64,000 bases of DNA from Acestrorhynchus altus (taxonomy: Eukaryota > Chordata > Actinopteri > Characiformes > Acestrorhynchidae). The notes under the pieces were generated by a model that made no database searches, was not told the DNA's origin, and saw only the letters and a program-made list of their open reading frames with translations. Where the stretch lies: positions 16,719,052 through 16,783,051 of the forward strand of contig CM067523.1 in assembly GCA_034509495.1 (NCBI GenBank). The letters are read 5' to 3'. A program made the position numbers and the translations under genes. Position 1 is the stretch's first letter. Every line of letters begins with the position of its first letter. Positions 12,495 to 23,680 of the stretch are shown here, one piece after another.

Positions 12495-12661
12495 ATACAC
12501 ATGTGGATAAAATTGTTTGTACCCCTCAGTTAATGAAAGAGAAACCCACAATCACCACAGAAATAACTGACTACGCAAAGTAACCAGTGGAAATCAGACA
12601 TTGCTTTTCAACCATGCTTCAACAGAACTATTTATAAAACTCATGAAACAGGCCTGAACAG

Positions 12662-13079
12662 AAATTAAATCAAATCAAAGGGCAACAGTGGCAAGAAAAA
12701 CTCCCTCAGAGCTGGAGGAAGAAACCTTGGGAGGAACCAGGCTCACAAAGGGGAGGACCCGTCCTCCTCTACTTATACACAGTTAGGACCCTGGCTGCCA
12801 AGGTAGGTCAGCTTAGCTTGTAAAGTGTGAACAGTAGTGGTCCTAAAATAGAGCCTTGTGGGATTCCATATCTCATTCCAGTCAGATTAGAAGATACACC
12901 ATTTACATTTACAAACTGAAACCGATCGATGAAGTAAGATCTGAACCATGAAAGGGCTGTCCTTCTGATTCCAACCACACTTTCTAAACTTTTTAGGAGA
13001 ATAATGTGATCTATTGTATCAAATGCAGCACTTAGACCTAGCAGCACAAGCAAGGACAGTTGTTGGGCCACAGCTTTTT
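12662..13079 (-). mobile_element. 5'-truncated L2 LINE nested in a Tc1 element
   Basis: On the minus strand: RT coding end, then the L2 tail signature (CTTGCCACTGTTGCC, TTCCTCCCAAGG) and a TTTGATTTGATTT terminus. Tc1 sequence resumes on both sides (GGCCTGAACA before, AAAATGATGGTACCC after), so the LINE inserted into the transposon. Confidence 0.85.
12808..13071 (-). pseudogene. L2 reverse transcriptase fragment
   Basis: Encodes LSAAFDTIDHIILLKSLES, ALSWFRSYFIDRFQFVNVNG and MRYGIPQGSILGPLLFTLY. These are the RT motifs A to B of L2-type LINEs: the F-D-T-I-D catalytic Asp and the PQGSILGPLLF turn. The frame ends before the YADD box, which is missing, and the 5' two thirds of the ORF are absent. 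Confidence 0.85.
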
Positions 13080-14065
<986 letters not shown>

Positions 14066-14255
14066 TGACTGATTACAAGATTGTAGACACCTGTGATGCT
14101 AATTAGTGGACACACCTTGATGTTGGATTTTCATTTGTTCATTTTTATAGAGTTTTTATTTAGTACTTTAGTCAGATTTAAGTTATTTCTGTGAACACTG
14201 TGGGTTTTTCTTTCATTAACTGAGGGGTACCAACAATTCTGTCTGTGTGTGTAAA

Positions 14256-17100
14256 TAAATGTTTATCATACCAAGTGGCTGCTGTTCATTATAGCATAAT
14301 CACAAGTGTGTCATTTTAGAAAAACATGTTGCACAAACAAGCTTCAGCTAACACGTTCTGCTAGCCATCATTGACCTTGGCCGACAGTATTCACTTACAT
14401 GGACCTTTATATTCATACGTAAAAAAATTCATTCCATTCCAACAAATCCTGTTTTTTTGTCAATGAGTGTATTTGTAATTAGAGGATAGTGAGACAGTGC
14501 TGTATACAAACACCTAACTGTACCAATCCTGTCAACCAAGGAATAGATGAACAAATGAATAAATGAATAGCACTATACTGGAGAAACAGCGCCAAGCTGA
14601 CTGCAACGTTTGCTCCCAATGTGATAAAGGGGTTGGTGAGGAGAAGGAGAAGGAGGAGGTAGCAATAGCCAGGCAACAGATCCTAAAGAGGAAATGAAAC
14701 TGCGAGCTGCACAGAGTACAAATGTTCTCCCTTATTCTCTACGAATGAGCCGTAATATCCTGTATCTCTCCCTTTCCACCTCCCTCCTTTCTGTAGTCTG
14801 CACAGTTCTTGCCATTCCGAGGATTTTGTCAGATAGACAAGGACAAACAAGAAAGATGGAGAGAATGAAAGTGTGTGATAGAGAGTACGAGAAAGGGAGT
14901 GAAGAGAAAAACATTACTGTTCCCACACACTCGGCTCCTCATGTGGTCTAGATCATAAGCTAGCTCGAGGCCTTTCATAAACCACCTGGACGAAACCAAC
15001 GAACTCAATCTCACCATAAAATTAAAACCACTCACAAGATGGGAGTCATACTGGGTCAGTGGTCTAATGCATAAACTGCGTTTGTGTTAGCTTCACATGC
15101 ATTAGAAGATACGGGTTTGTCTTCACGTAGTGTCAAGAGCAACATATGTATCAGGGTTGGGTAAAGAAAAAATATGCTGCTCGTGTCTTGGTCGCAGATA
15201 CAAAAGGACACCTTCGGAAGTCTAGTGGAGTCCATTCCTGGACTCATCAACAGGGGAGCAGGAATAATATATAAACAATGAAACATCCAGTTCATAGAAA
15301 TATATAGAATATATTCTATTCTATTCTTTGCTTTTCTCTGGTTTCCCTCCAAAGTCATCAACATATATAAAATAGTTACAGAAGCATAAGCAGTGAACAG
15401 GTCTAAAGATGTCCTTGACACAGATATTGGGTTATAGAGGAACAAATTATTTTGAGTATTATTGTAAAAAATGTTGGAAGCAAAACATGGTCAAATTCAT
15501 AGAAATATTTAAATTCCATTCATTTTTCTCAAATAAATTTCAGTCCTCTAGGACCTCCTGAAAATAACTGTCTATCAAACTGTCTCCTATAAATACTTTA
15601 TAATCCTAGGCTAATTATGGGATATTTTCATAACATTATATAGATTAAAACCCGATGCACTGAAACTATGTGTGTCACCTAGATGTGGTGAAAAATCTAT
15701 TCTTACACCAGAAATACTGTATACTCAACAATCAAGGATGCCAATGCCCAGCCAACACTGCATGCAAATGCATGATCGTGCTGCACAAACTAAACGTGTT
15801 CGTTCATTAAGTGTCCTGTTAGTATCACTGAATCACATAAGCTAGAATATAGAAGACTTTAACTTGCAATGTGTTGCTTAATAACATAATTACAGCCATT
15901 TTATGGTATAATCTATCTACACTGATCACACAGAATGGATACCAGCAGTCTCCATGAGGTTTTCTTAATGACACACCCCCCAACTCATGAATAGACTTAA
16001 TGTTAGGCTTCATTCCTCTAGTAAATACTGCAATGGTGTTCATAAATAATAATGCTGCAACAGAGTTTATAACTTGCTTCATGCAATCTGATTTTGGTGG
16101 AAGCTTGTACATTGTACATACGATGGTCCTCTGGCTGGCAGCCCATTTTTCATTGCCAGTACCATCAAGCAATGCAAAATCAAAGCTTCCACCCAACTTA
16201 AATAGAGAAAAGCGAGTTACAAACTCTATCACAACTTTCACTGCCAACGATTTGTGGCCATATTGAATTGCTGGGAACCAGGGCTTCATGCAATGTTGCA
16301 CATTTTAGAGAAATCACTAAGGAAAATAGACAGCATAGCTGGAACGGATGTGTGGATATCCGGTGATACAGAATCTTATGTCACTGTAACTGTGTATTTT
16401 ATCAGTGATAAGTGTCAGCTAGCGCGAGTACAGCAGAGCTGTTAAAGAATGTAGGAGAGAAATAACAGACCCCTACTAAAGATTTTGACTTTTAGCTGGA
16501 ATACTTAGCTGATTAATAATTCAATAATTCGAAATTAAATATTCAAATCATTTGAGATTCTGAGATTTCATAGGATATAAGCCTTTCTTATACAGGACTT
16601 ATACATCTTAAAAAAGACATTTTAATTCCCTGAGATGCACAAAACACTCTACCTCATGTATGTAGTTTGTGCGAGTCAACACTGATTTTAGTTCCTTAAA
16701 GCTTTTTTTAGTCTTACTGGTGAAAACAACATAAACCACAAGTAAATAAGATTTTTTTCATTAAAATAATCTTTTAATCTTTTAGACTTTTCTTTCTGAG
16801 TAGGGCATTTTACCTCACCATCCCCGAGCTCAGGATCCAACATGGCTGCACACACTTCAACAGTAGTAAAAGCAAATACCTGGTAATTAAAAAGTATTAC
16901 ACTATATCAGCACTTATTTGTCTCATTAAATCTGTCAATCTGTCCATCGGTGGATGTGTTTCTGGGGTGTGTGAATGTGCAAAATACCACTTAAAACGTT
17001 ATAAACTGGTATCACTAACAATAAAATTGATAATGATGCTGAAACAACACTGTGGTGTCAATGTTGATTCACTTTTCAAACATGAATGCTGATTCAGCAT
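14256..17100. other. Unassigned AT-rich DNA with one long open frame
   Basis: No recognised gene. A 158-codon minus-strand open frame (16,301-15,825) is the longest in the region; I do not recognise it. Part of a dispersed repeat family lies at 15,420-15,600. Confidence 0.45.
15420..15600. repeat. Unnamed dispersed repeat, copy 1
   Basis: Shares CAGATATTGGGTTATAGAGG with 59,818 and CAAATTCATAGAAATATTTA plus TCTAGGACCTCCTGAAAA with the copies at 23,575 and 60,030. Confidence 0.6.
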
Positions 17101-17101
17101 C

Positions 17102-17292
17102 GAGTCATGGCCAGTGGCCTCCAATCCTGCTCCAGGGGAGCTACCTTCCTGCAGGTTTCAGCTCCAACCTAAATCTAACGCACCCCATTCAGCCAATCAA
17201 GAACTCCTGAACGTAGTAATTGGTTGGATCAGGTGGGTAAATCTAAAATCTGCAGGGAGGGAGTTCTCAGGAGCAGGGTCGGTGAACCATGT
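17102..17292. mobile_element. hAT-like MITE with short inverted ends
   Basis: Left end CCAGTGGCCTCCAATCCTGC and GGGAGCTACCTTCCTGCAGG pair with the right end, which reads inverted as a similar string (CTGCAGGGAGGGAGTTCTC, GGAGCAGGGTCGG). The interior is non-coding. The CAGTGG-type tip resembles hAT elements; family assignment is by eye. Confidence 0.55.
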
Positions 17293-17553
17293 TCATGACA
17301 TTCAAGACCATGATGTTGATTCAACAGTGAATAAATGGTGAAATGAAGGCTGGGACTGGAACCCAGTCAACTCAAGTGTGACTTCACTCCCACATCTGAC
17401 AAATGAAATAGAACGTAGAATTATCATAAAGTGTTATTCCAGCTCTTATCAAAAGCATTCTGTGTCAACTGTGTCAGCTTGTCTAAAAAGAATTCCTTAC
17501 AGAATGACAAAACATTTTCATACAGTTGCAAAACAAAACACGTTGTAAAAAAG

Positions 17554-17598
17554 TGAGAGAGAGAGCAAGAGAGAGAGAGAGCAAGAGAGCAAGAGAGA

Positions 17599-17631
<33 letters not shown>

Positions 17632-17638
17632 CAAGAGG
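17554..17638. repeat. Imperfect (GA)n tract
   Basis: GA run with GCAAGA interruptions. Confidence 0.9.
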
Positions 17639-17725
17639 GGACTTTACATGGCTCCTGACAAAGTGACTTGCTCAGGCAGGGAGAGATATGACTAGAGGCT
17701 GTAAGAGCTGAATTCCACAAACAGG

Positions 17726-17727
<2 letters not shown>

Positions 17728-17775
<48 letters not shown>
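17728..17775. repeat. (GA)n microsatellite
   Basis: Pure GA run of about 24 units, 90 bp from the imperfect GA tract. Confidence 0.95.
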
Positions 17776-17777
<2 letters not shown>

Positions 17778-18496
17778 CACCCTCAGTGGATTCCTCTGGA
17801 GCCACAGAGCTGAGAACCTCCTAAAGCTCAATAATCCCAAAGCTTGCTGTCCTCAACGCAGCATTTAATCACTGCAGAAGAGTGCGGCTGTCCCACCTCT
17901 CCACTGCTCTCTGTCTGTGTGTGAAGGATAATACACACTTAGAGAACACATGCAGACACACTCACACACTCCAGCTCCACTGTGGTCATGTCAGTGGCTC
18001 TGTTAACTCATCTTCTGAATGCTCCTCCCCCTCTCTCTAACCCACTGCATCAAACCTCTCTCTCCTGCTCCCTCTCTGAGGGGCTAAATCTCCCCTGCTC
18101 TCCTCCCTCTCTTCCCAAACCTGCCTGTTAGTGCACGTGAGCTTTCTTTCGGATATTGTACGTCTGAGGACAACTGTTCTCAAATCAATAGGATAAAAAA
18201 GTTTTGGTTAGTCTAACGTTACATGAATGTTCTGAATGTTACAATTTTGGTTGTTAGAACGTTCAATGTGTCCAGTTTTCAGAAAGTTCTTTATATAATT
18301 ATGTACATATTCATGATCATATTATTCATTATGTACATTTTGGCAAAAACTAAAACCAAATGAAATGAGACATCCAGTCAAACAAAAAATTACTTTTTTG
18401 TAATTGTGTAAATGAAACAGCCTGCATGTATTTTTGATTTTATCTTTCCCAGAAAAAACAAAACAATTACAATGATTTTTTATTGAACACTGAACA
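17776..18496. other. Unassigned DNA
   Basis: CT-rich around 18,030-18,120 and then AT-rich. No gene seen. Confidence 0.4.
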
Positions 18497-18640
18497 TGTT
18501 TAATCAATATTTATTTGTACAGTGCTTTTAACAACTGATGTCACAGAGCAGCTTTACAGAAATAATGAGACATTTAACAACACATGAACAAAGGATAAGA
18601 CAAACCATTAACAACCATGTAGACAAATCCACAAGGCACA
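18497..18640 (-). mobile_element. L2 tail fragment
   Basis: TTTATTTGTACAGTGCTTTT, then ACAACTGATGTCACAGAGCA and GCTTTACAG, the extreme L2-type tail seen elsewhere in the window; body missing. Confidence 0.5.
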
Positions 18641-20029
18641 ATATGATTAAACTCCCTACTCAAAATTCAGCCGGACTTTGTCTGAAAATGACCACTCAGT
18701 CATTCTCTGACACTTTTACACTTCAGCAAATATAGTCCCACAAGTGGGATTTGCTATGGATAGTCCCGTTGGTGTGATGTGTGATTGCTGTTCCCCTCGT
18801 TGTTCAATAAACAGCATGAAGCATGAAGACGTTTTCCTTTGCCATCACGGACTCTGATAATCTAACCATCTTCACACATAATATTTCTGACACAGCTGCT
18901 TTCACAAGGCTCTCGCTGGCTCTGTCTGTTCCATCGTAAATAATGCAGAAGCTATGAGCAGCAGGATGTAACAGCAGTGTTGTTTTAAGGTGGAATTTCA
19001 GCTTCAGTTGGATTGTTTATAACTTTAACATAATATTAAAAAATGCTTTATATCGGTCAGATCTAGTGAATACATGAACTGGTATCAGGAAGTGTCACCA
19101 CTTTATTAAAGCATGCATCAAAAATCACCATACTTTAAAAAATGCCACACGATTATTTGATCTGATCTTGTCTGAACAGTTACTGTCTGTTGATTCTCCT
19201 TGTTGAGTAACGGTTCTGTAAAATCCAGATCTGAACCTATAAATAATTGAGAACCATTTCATTTTGATGGCGTGTTTATTTTAAACAGCTTAACATTGTT
19301 AATATATACAATAACACTGTCCGGTCATCCAGAGGCTAATAAAATACCACTAAAGGCGAGATTAGAGGTGTTTTGGACACTGTTCTGTGCTGCAAAACTA
19401 GGGACGTTATACATGAAGAGACTGAACACTGATTGAAGTATGTAACGGTGTGCAGTAGGGTTGCAGTGCTATACCAGTTACAAGGTATACAATGGTATTC
19501 AAGTATTAAAGCAGCTTTCTACTACCACTGGTTTTCATGCCGTGATGCACAACCAAAAACTCTCTACAGTGCACCCACTCACACATGATTGTGTCCCATC
19601 TGACTGTAATTTCACCACCGTTTTCTTCGTAACGGTTCATATGTTGTTTGAGTTGGTTCTCTTTATCTACTTTTTAGACTTAAAAAGGCCTCACAAACTT
19701 TCAAGCACCACTGCACTTCTAGTTTTTTATTTACATTTTACTTTTCCCTTAAAGATACTGGGCTCTGTCACAAAGTCTATGCTGAGAAAGAGTCCATATG
19801 AGCTTTCCATTTCTTCCTCAGGAAAGGAAGAGTTCATATTGATTCACAGGAAAGAAGTATCTGTGGAGGTGCAGTAGAATAAGTACTACACAATTCCACA
19901 TAAACAGGATTCCTGAATTCCATGTTTATTGTGATGTCTTCTAAGCATTTCACGGTAGAATAGTTAAATACTAGAAAATGCAAGGTATGTTTTAGATGTC
20001 TTAGAACTCTTAGAACCCTGTCTCATTTA
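18641..20029. other. Unassigned DNA
   Basis: A 138-codon plus-strand frame at 19,461-19,877 has no recognised domain and is probably chance. Confidence 0.4.
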
Positions 20030-20451
20030 CCTTTACAAACAATGTACCATGAAAGAGCTGTTCCTGAGATTCCAACCATGTTTTCTCATTTTAAGAGAAT
20101 AGCGTGATCTATTGTGTCCAAAGCTGCACTTAAGTCAAGCAGCACAAACAGGAATACACAGCCTTATCGAGAGGCAAGAAGATCATCTGTTATCTTACCT
20201 CGGGCTGTCTCGAGGCCTGAATCCATATGTGATTCTTGCGCAGATATACACACAGTTGTTGGGCCACAGCCTTTTCTTAGATATAAATGGTAAGTTAGAA
20301 ATAGGTCTGTACTTAGTCAGTACACTCAAGATTTGCTTTCTTGATCAGTGGTTTGATACCTGCCACATTAAAAGCTTTATTTATGTGACACTATGAGATT
20401 AGTTTACAGTTGCTGGAAGAGGTTTGATTATAGCTGGCAGCACTTTTTTAA
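20030..20451 (-). mobile_element. L2 LINE reverse transcriptase fragment, decayed
   Basis: Nucleotide match to the L2 copy at 12.8-13.07 kb: GAGAATAGCGTGATCTATTG, AAAGCTGCACTTAAGTCAAG and GTTGTTGGGCCACAGCCTTT. Minus-strand translation of this segment gives the L2 D-L-S-A-A/T-I-D region in broken frames. It extends further 5' into the RT than the 12.8-kb copy. Confidence 0.7.
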
Positions 20452-20453
20452 CC

Positions 20454-20914
20454 CTTGTGTTGTTTTAATATTGTATATACACCCTGTGTCCTAAGGGTCA
20501 AAAATGACCCGCCTTCACTAAACCACTAAAATAAAATAGCCTAATTGAGTTTTGAACCCTCAAGTGGATCAGCCCCAAGAACCACTTTCACAACTTCAAC
20601 AGAGGCAATTACCATGGGTGGAGAGTGTGTGTGTGTGTGTGTGTGTGTGTGGGAGATTTTGTTGTTTTTGGGAAAGTTAATGACTTCATAACTGGCATGT
20701 CAAAAATGACCCCAATCATTGTACCCTGGAGGTGTTCAACTTTTAAAATTTCAAAAGTATTGTTGAAAGAACAATTCTTTTTCACTTTTTCCAATCTTGG
20801 AGACACTTTAGGAAAAGTAATCAAATTTCATGTTAAAAAAGATCATTAAGGGGGGTTTCTCTGCAATTAAATGTGGTGCTGGTCATTTTTGTCCCTTAAG
20901 AAAACACAAGGGTT
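20454..20914. mobile_element. piggyBac-like MITE
   Basis: Starts CCCTTGTGTTGTTTT directly after TTAA and ends AAAACACAAGGG followed by TTGA, a one-base variant of the TTAA target duplication. The terminal CCC...GGG and TTAA target are piggyBac hallmarks. The interior (about 460 bp) repeats AAAATGACC-type words near both ends, has a GT microsatellite and no transposase. Confidence 0.75.
20624..20651. repeat. (GT)n microsatellite
   Basis: GT run inside the piggyBac-like MITE. Confidence 0.95.
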
Positions 20915-21247
20915 GAGCAAGTTTGATGGAACTGCATCAAAAGTTTCCAGAATTTGCTGAGTAAATCATTTTTTTCTAGTTCTAACTTTCCTTCTGTATT
21001 TATATTAATGGTTGAATTTTCTGTCTACTGTTTTCTATTGTGTTATTGAAAAACTCCATAAACATATTACTGGTAAATATTAATGGAATCTGAGCTTCAG
21101 CGGAATAGTTCCAGCTTAGTCAACTGCCATTACTGCTCTAAATCTCTTACTGATTGTTTCAACTGTGGTCCTTATAAAACAGGGTGGGCTTTTTCTGTCT
21201 CAACTTTTTATGTTTCTAGGTTTAAATGAGGCTAAAGTTGATCAAAG

Positions 21248-21451
21248 AGTGACCAAAGAGTGATCAAACCAGTGATCCTCAATCCTGTCTCTGGAATACT
21301 ATCATCCTAGTTTTCCCTAATTCCAGCACACCTGATCTTTCTAATGAACTATGCCATGAGCCCTTGCTGAGCTGAACTGGGTGTCACAGCAAGAAAACTC
21401 CAGGCAGTGGTACTTCAGGACCAGGACTGAGAACCACTGCTCTAAACAATC
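21248..21451. mobile_element. hAT-like MITE with CAGTGGTTCTCA ends
   Basis: Left CAGTGATCCTCAATCCTGTC and right GGACTGAGAACCACTG are imperfect inverted repeats around 200 bp of non-coding DNA. CAGTGGTTCTCA-type tips are typical of fish hAT nonautonomous elements. Confidence 0.65.
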
Positions 21452-22211
21452 AGGTCATATATGAAACTCTGCTGGAGAGCATTTCATTTAAAGTCTGGGA
21501 TGTTTTCAATCATTTGTTGGGTTGTAGATCATATAGAGTGAATTTTTCACAATTTCATTAACAACAGCTGCTTTCCAACTGACTGATCTTATGAGTAAAC
21601 TAAATGTAGATTTGAGATGCTGCTGTTATGCTGTAATATGATGAGTGAATATTAAGTTATTAAGATGGGCTGTTTTACTTTTTACAGCTGAACTTAGGTG
21701 ACGCATCAAGGCAGCTCACAGATGGTCAGTTTAGCCTGTCTGTCTGAGGCCCGGTCCTGGCTCTGCTTTGCCAGCAGCTGTTTATACTACTCTGCTGACC
21801 TACTAAAAGGCTGTGGGCTATGCTGTAAAAAAATAATGTGCCCTCCCATGAGGGGTGGACATTATTCCTACCTAAAAGACCAGTCTTGCTCTGAAACTTT
21901 TCCCAATTAGCCAGCACTGTTTTCTGAACACCAGCTGGACATCCAGCTGTGGGCTTCAGTGCTGAAACACGGTGGGATGGGTCCAGAGCAAATTACAGCA
22001 TTAGACATCATCAGGGACAGTTTAATCACGTCTTTGAAAGAATCCAGATTCACTTCAGACTGCCACAGGTGGGTATAGTTGACCCCACACTTATAGTTAT
22101 CCTTGAATATTACCACTGACATAACCCTGGACACACACCTCCAGCTGGTTCATCTTCTCCACAAGAGATAACTAGTTGACAGTTTGTACAAACACAACAA
22201 CTACATTTTAA
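21452..22211. other. Unassigned DNA
   Basis: No gene or terminal repeat recognised. Confidence 0.4.
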
Positions 22212-23175
22212 TACAGAAGTCACCCCTCATATTTCTGAAAAGATTTGATTATATCTTCTCACAGGACAACATTATAGAAATGAAACTTGGATATAACGTA
22301 GCGCAGTCAGTGAAGAGCTTGTATAGCAGGAGAGACTTACTGTCATTAATGTCAAAACAGCTGCCAACACAAGTGAGTACACCTCACAGTGATCATGTCC
22401 AAATTGGCACTAGTGTCAATATTTCGTGTGACTACCATGATTATCTAGCACTCCCATAACCCTCTTGGGCATGGAATTCACCAGAGCTGCACAAGTTACA
22501 ACTAGAATCCTCTTCCAGTCCTCCTGATGACATCACAGAGCTTTTGGATGTTAAGACACCTTGCACTCCTCCACCTTCCGCTTGATGATGCCCCACAGGC
22601 GCTCAATTGGGTTTAGGTCTGGAGACATACTTGATCAGTCCATCACCTTTACCTTCAGCTTCCTCAGCAAGGCAGTTGTCATCTTGGAGGTGTGTTATCA
22701 TAAACTGCAACACAATCCAGTTTCCAAAGGGAGGGGATCATGTTCTGCTTCAGAATGTCCTTCAATGAACTGACTGTATTGGCTGTCTTGAGTATCAGCT
22801 TCCTTCTGGGATGAAGGCCACTGGATATTGCACATGTGGACTCAACTTCTTTGGTCTACCCTGGCGAGGCTTGTTCGTAGTGGAACCCGTCCTGGAAAAC
22901 CAATGTATGCTCTTGGCCACCGTGCTGAAACTGAGTTTCAGGGTTTTACCAAACTTCTTATAGCATTGGCCACCGTTTTAGAGAGCAACAATTCTATTTC
23001 TCACCTACATAGAGGTCTTTGCCATGTGGTGCCTCATTGAACATCCAGTGACCAGTATGAGATAATTGTACCCAAAGCAGCAAATGTAATAGCCCTGCTC
23101 CCCAGACACACCTGCAACCTTGTATCTCCAATGAGTCATATGACACCAGGGGACAATGGTAAAATTGTGCACAAG
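22212..23175 (-). mobile_element. Tc1-like element, decayed and internally deleted
   Basis: Left end TACAGAAGTCACCCCTCATA and the inner GTGAGTACACCTCAC are typical of a fish Tc1 family. The interior is antisense transposase: GCGCTCAATTGGGTTTAGGT and CTTGGCCACCGTGCTG correspond to the DDE-proximal and helix-turn-helix coding parts. The middle of the transposase is missing, and the right end is weak. Confidence 0.75.
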
Positions 23176-23280
23176 AAATACAGTAGAAATACACTAGAAA
23201 TACAGACACTAGAAGCCAGAGAATAAGTGAAATTAATAAATACATACTCATCATCATATGTACTCATTTATTATTTTCAG

Positions 23281-23680
23281 CTGAAAAACACTCTGGATTA
23301 TCAACTTCCCAAGAATTTTGGGGTTTGAACAGTTTTATAGTCCTTACAAGACAAAGACAATGTAGACATGAAGTCAATTCTATGAACTCTGGATATTCAT
23401 ATTTATTATCATCACCATTGGCTTTTTATAAGTATTTTAACATGTATATATTTCCAAGTTTATTCTGTTTATTCTTTGTATTTTTTATCTTTCTATTCTA
23501 TTTTTATATTTTAAATAAGAATTTTCAATTTCCCTCTGGGATTACTAAAGTCCTTCTGATTCTGAAATTTAGATGAAAATGTGATCAAATTCATGCAAAT
23601 ATTTAAATTCTGTTAATTTTTACCCCTCAAATTAAGACTGTGGCCTAGAATCTGCTGAAAACAACATCTGTGTGACTTTA
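23281..23680. repeat. Unnamed dispersed repeat, copy 2
   Basis: CAAATTCATGCAAATATTTA, then AATTCTGTTAATTTTTACCC and TAGAATCTGCTGAAAACAAC match the copies at 15.5 and 60.0 kb; ACTCTGGATTATCAACTTCC at 23,290 matches 59,970. Confidence 0.6.

Noticed and set aside
15055..15130. Possible second tRNA-derived SINE head
   Set aside because: Only an A-box-like GGTCAGTGGTCTAATGC is seen; no B box at the right distance.
19461..19877. 138-codon plus-strand frame
   Set aside because: No recognised domain, AT-rich, and no splice or start context; more likely chance.
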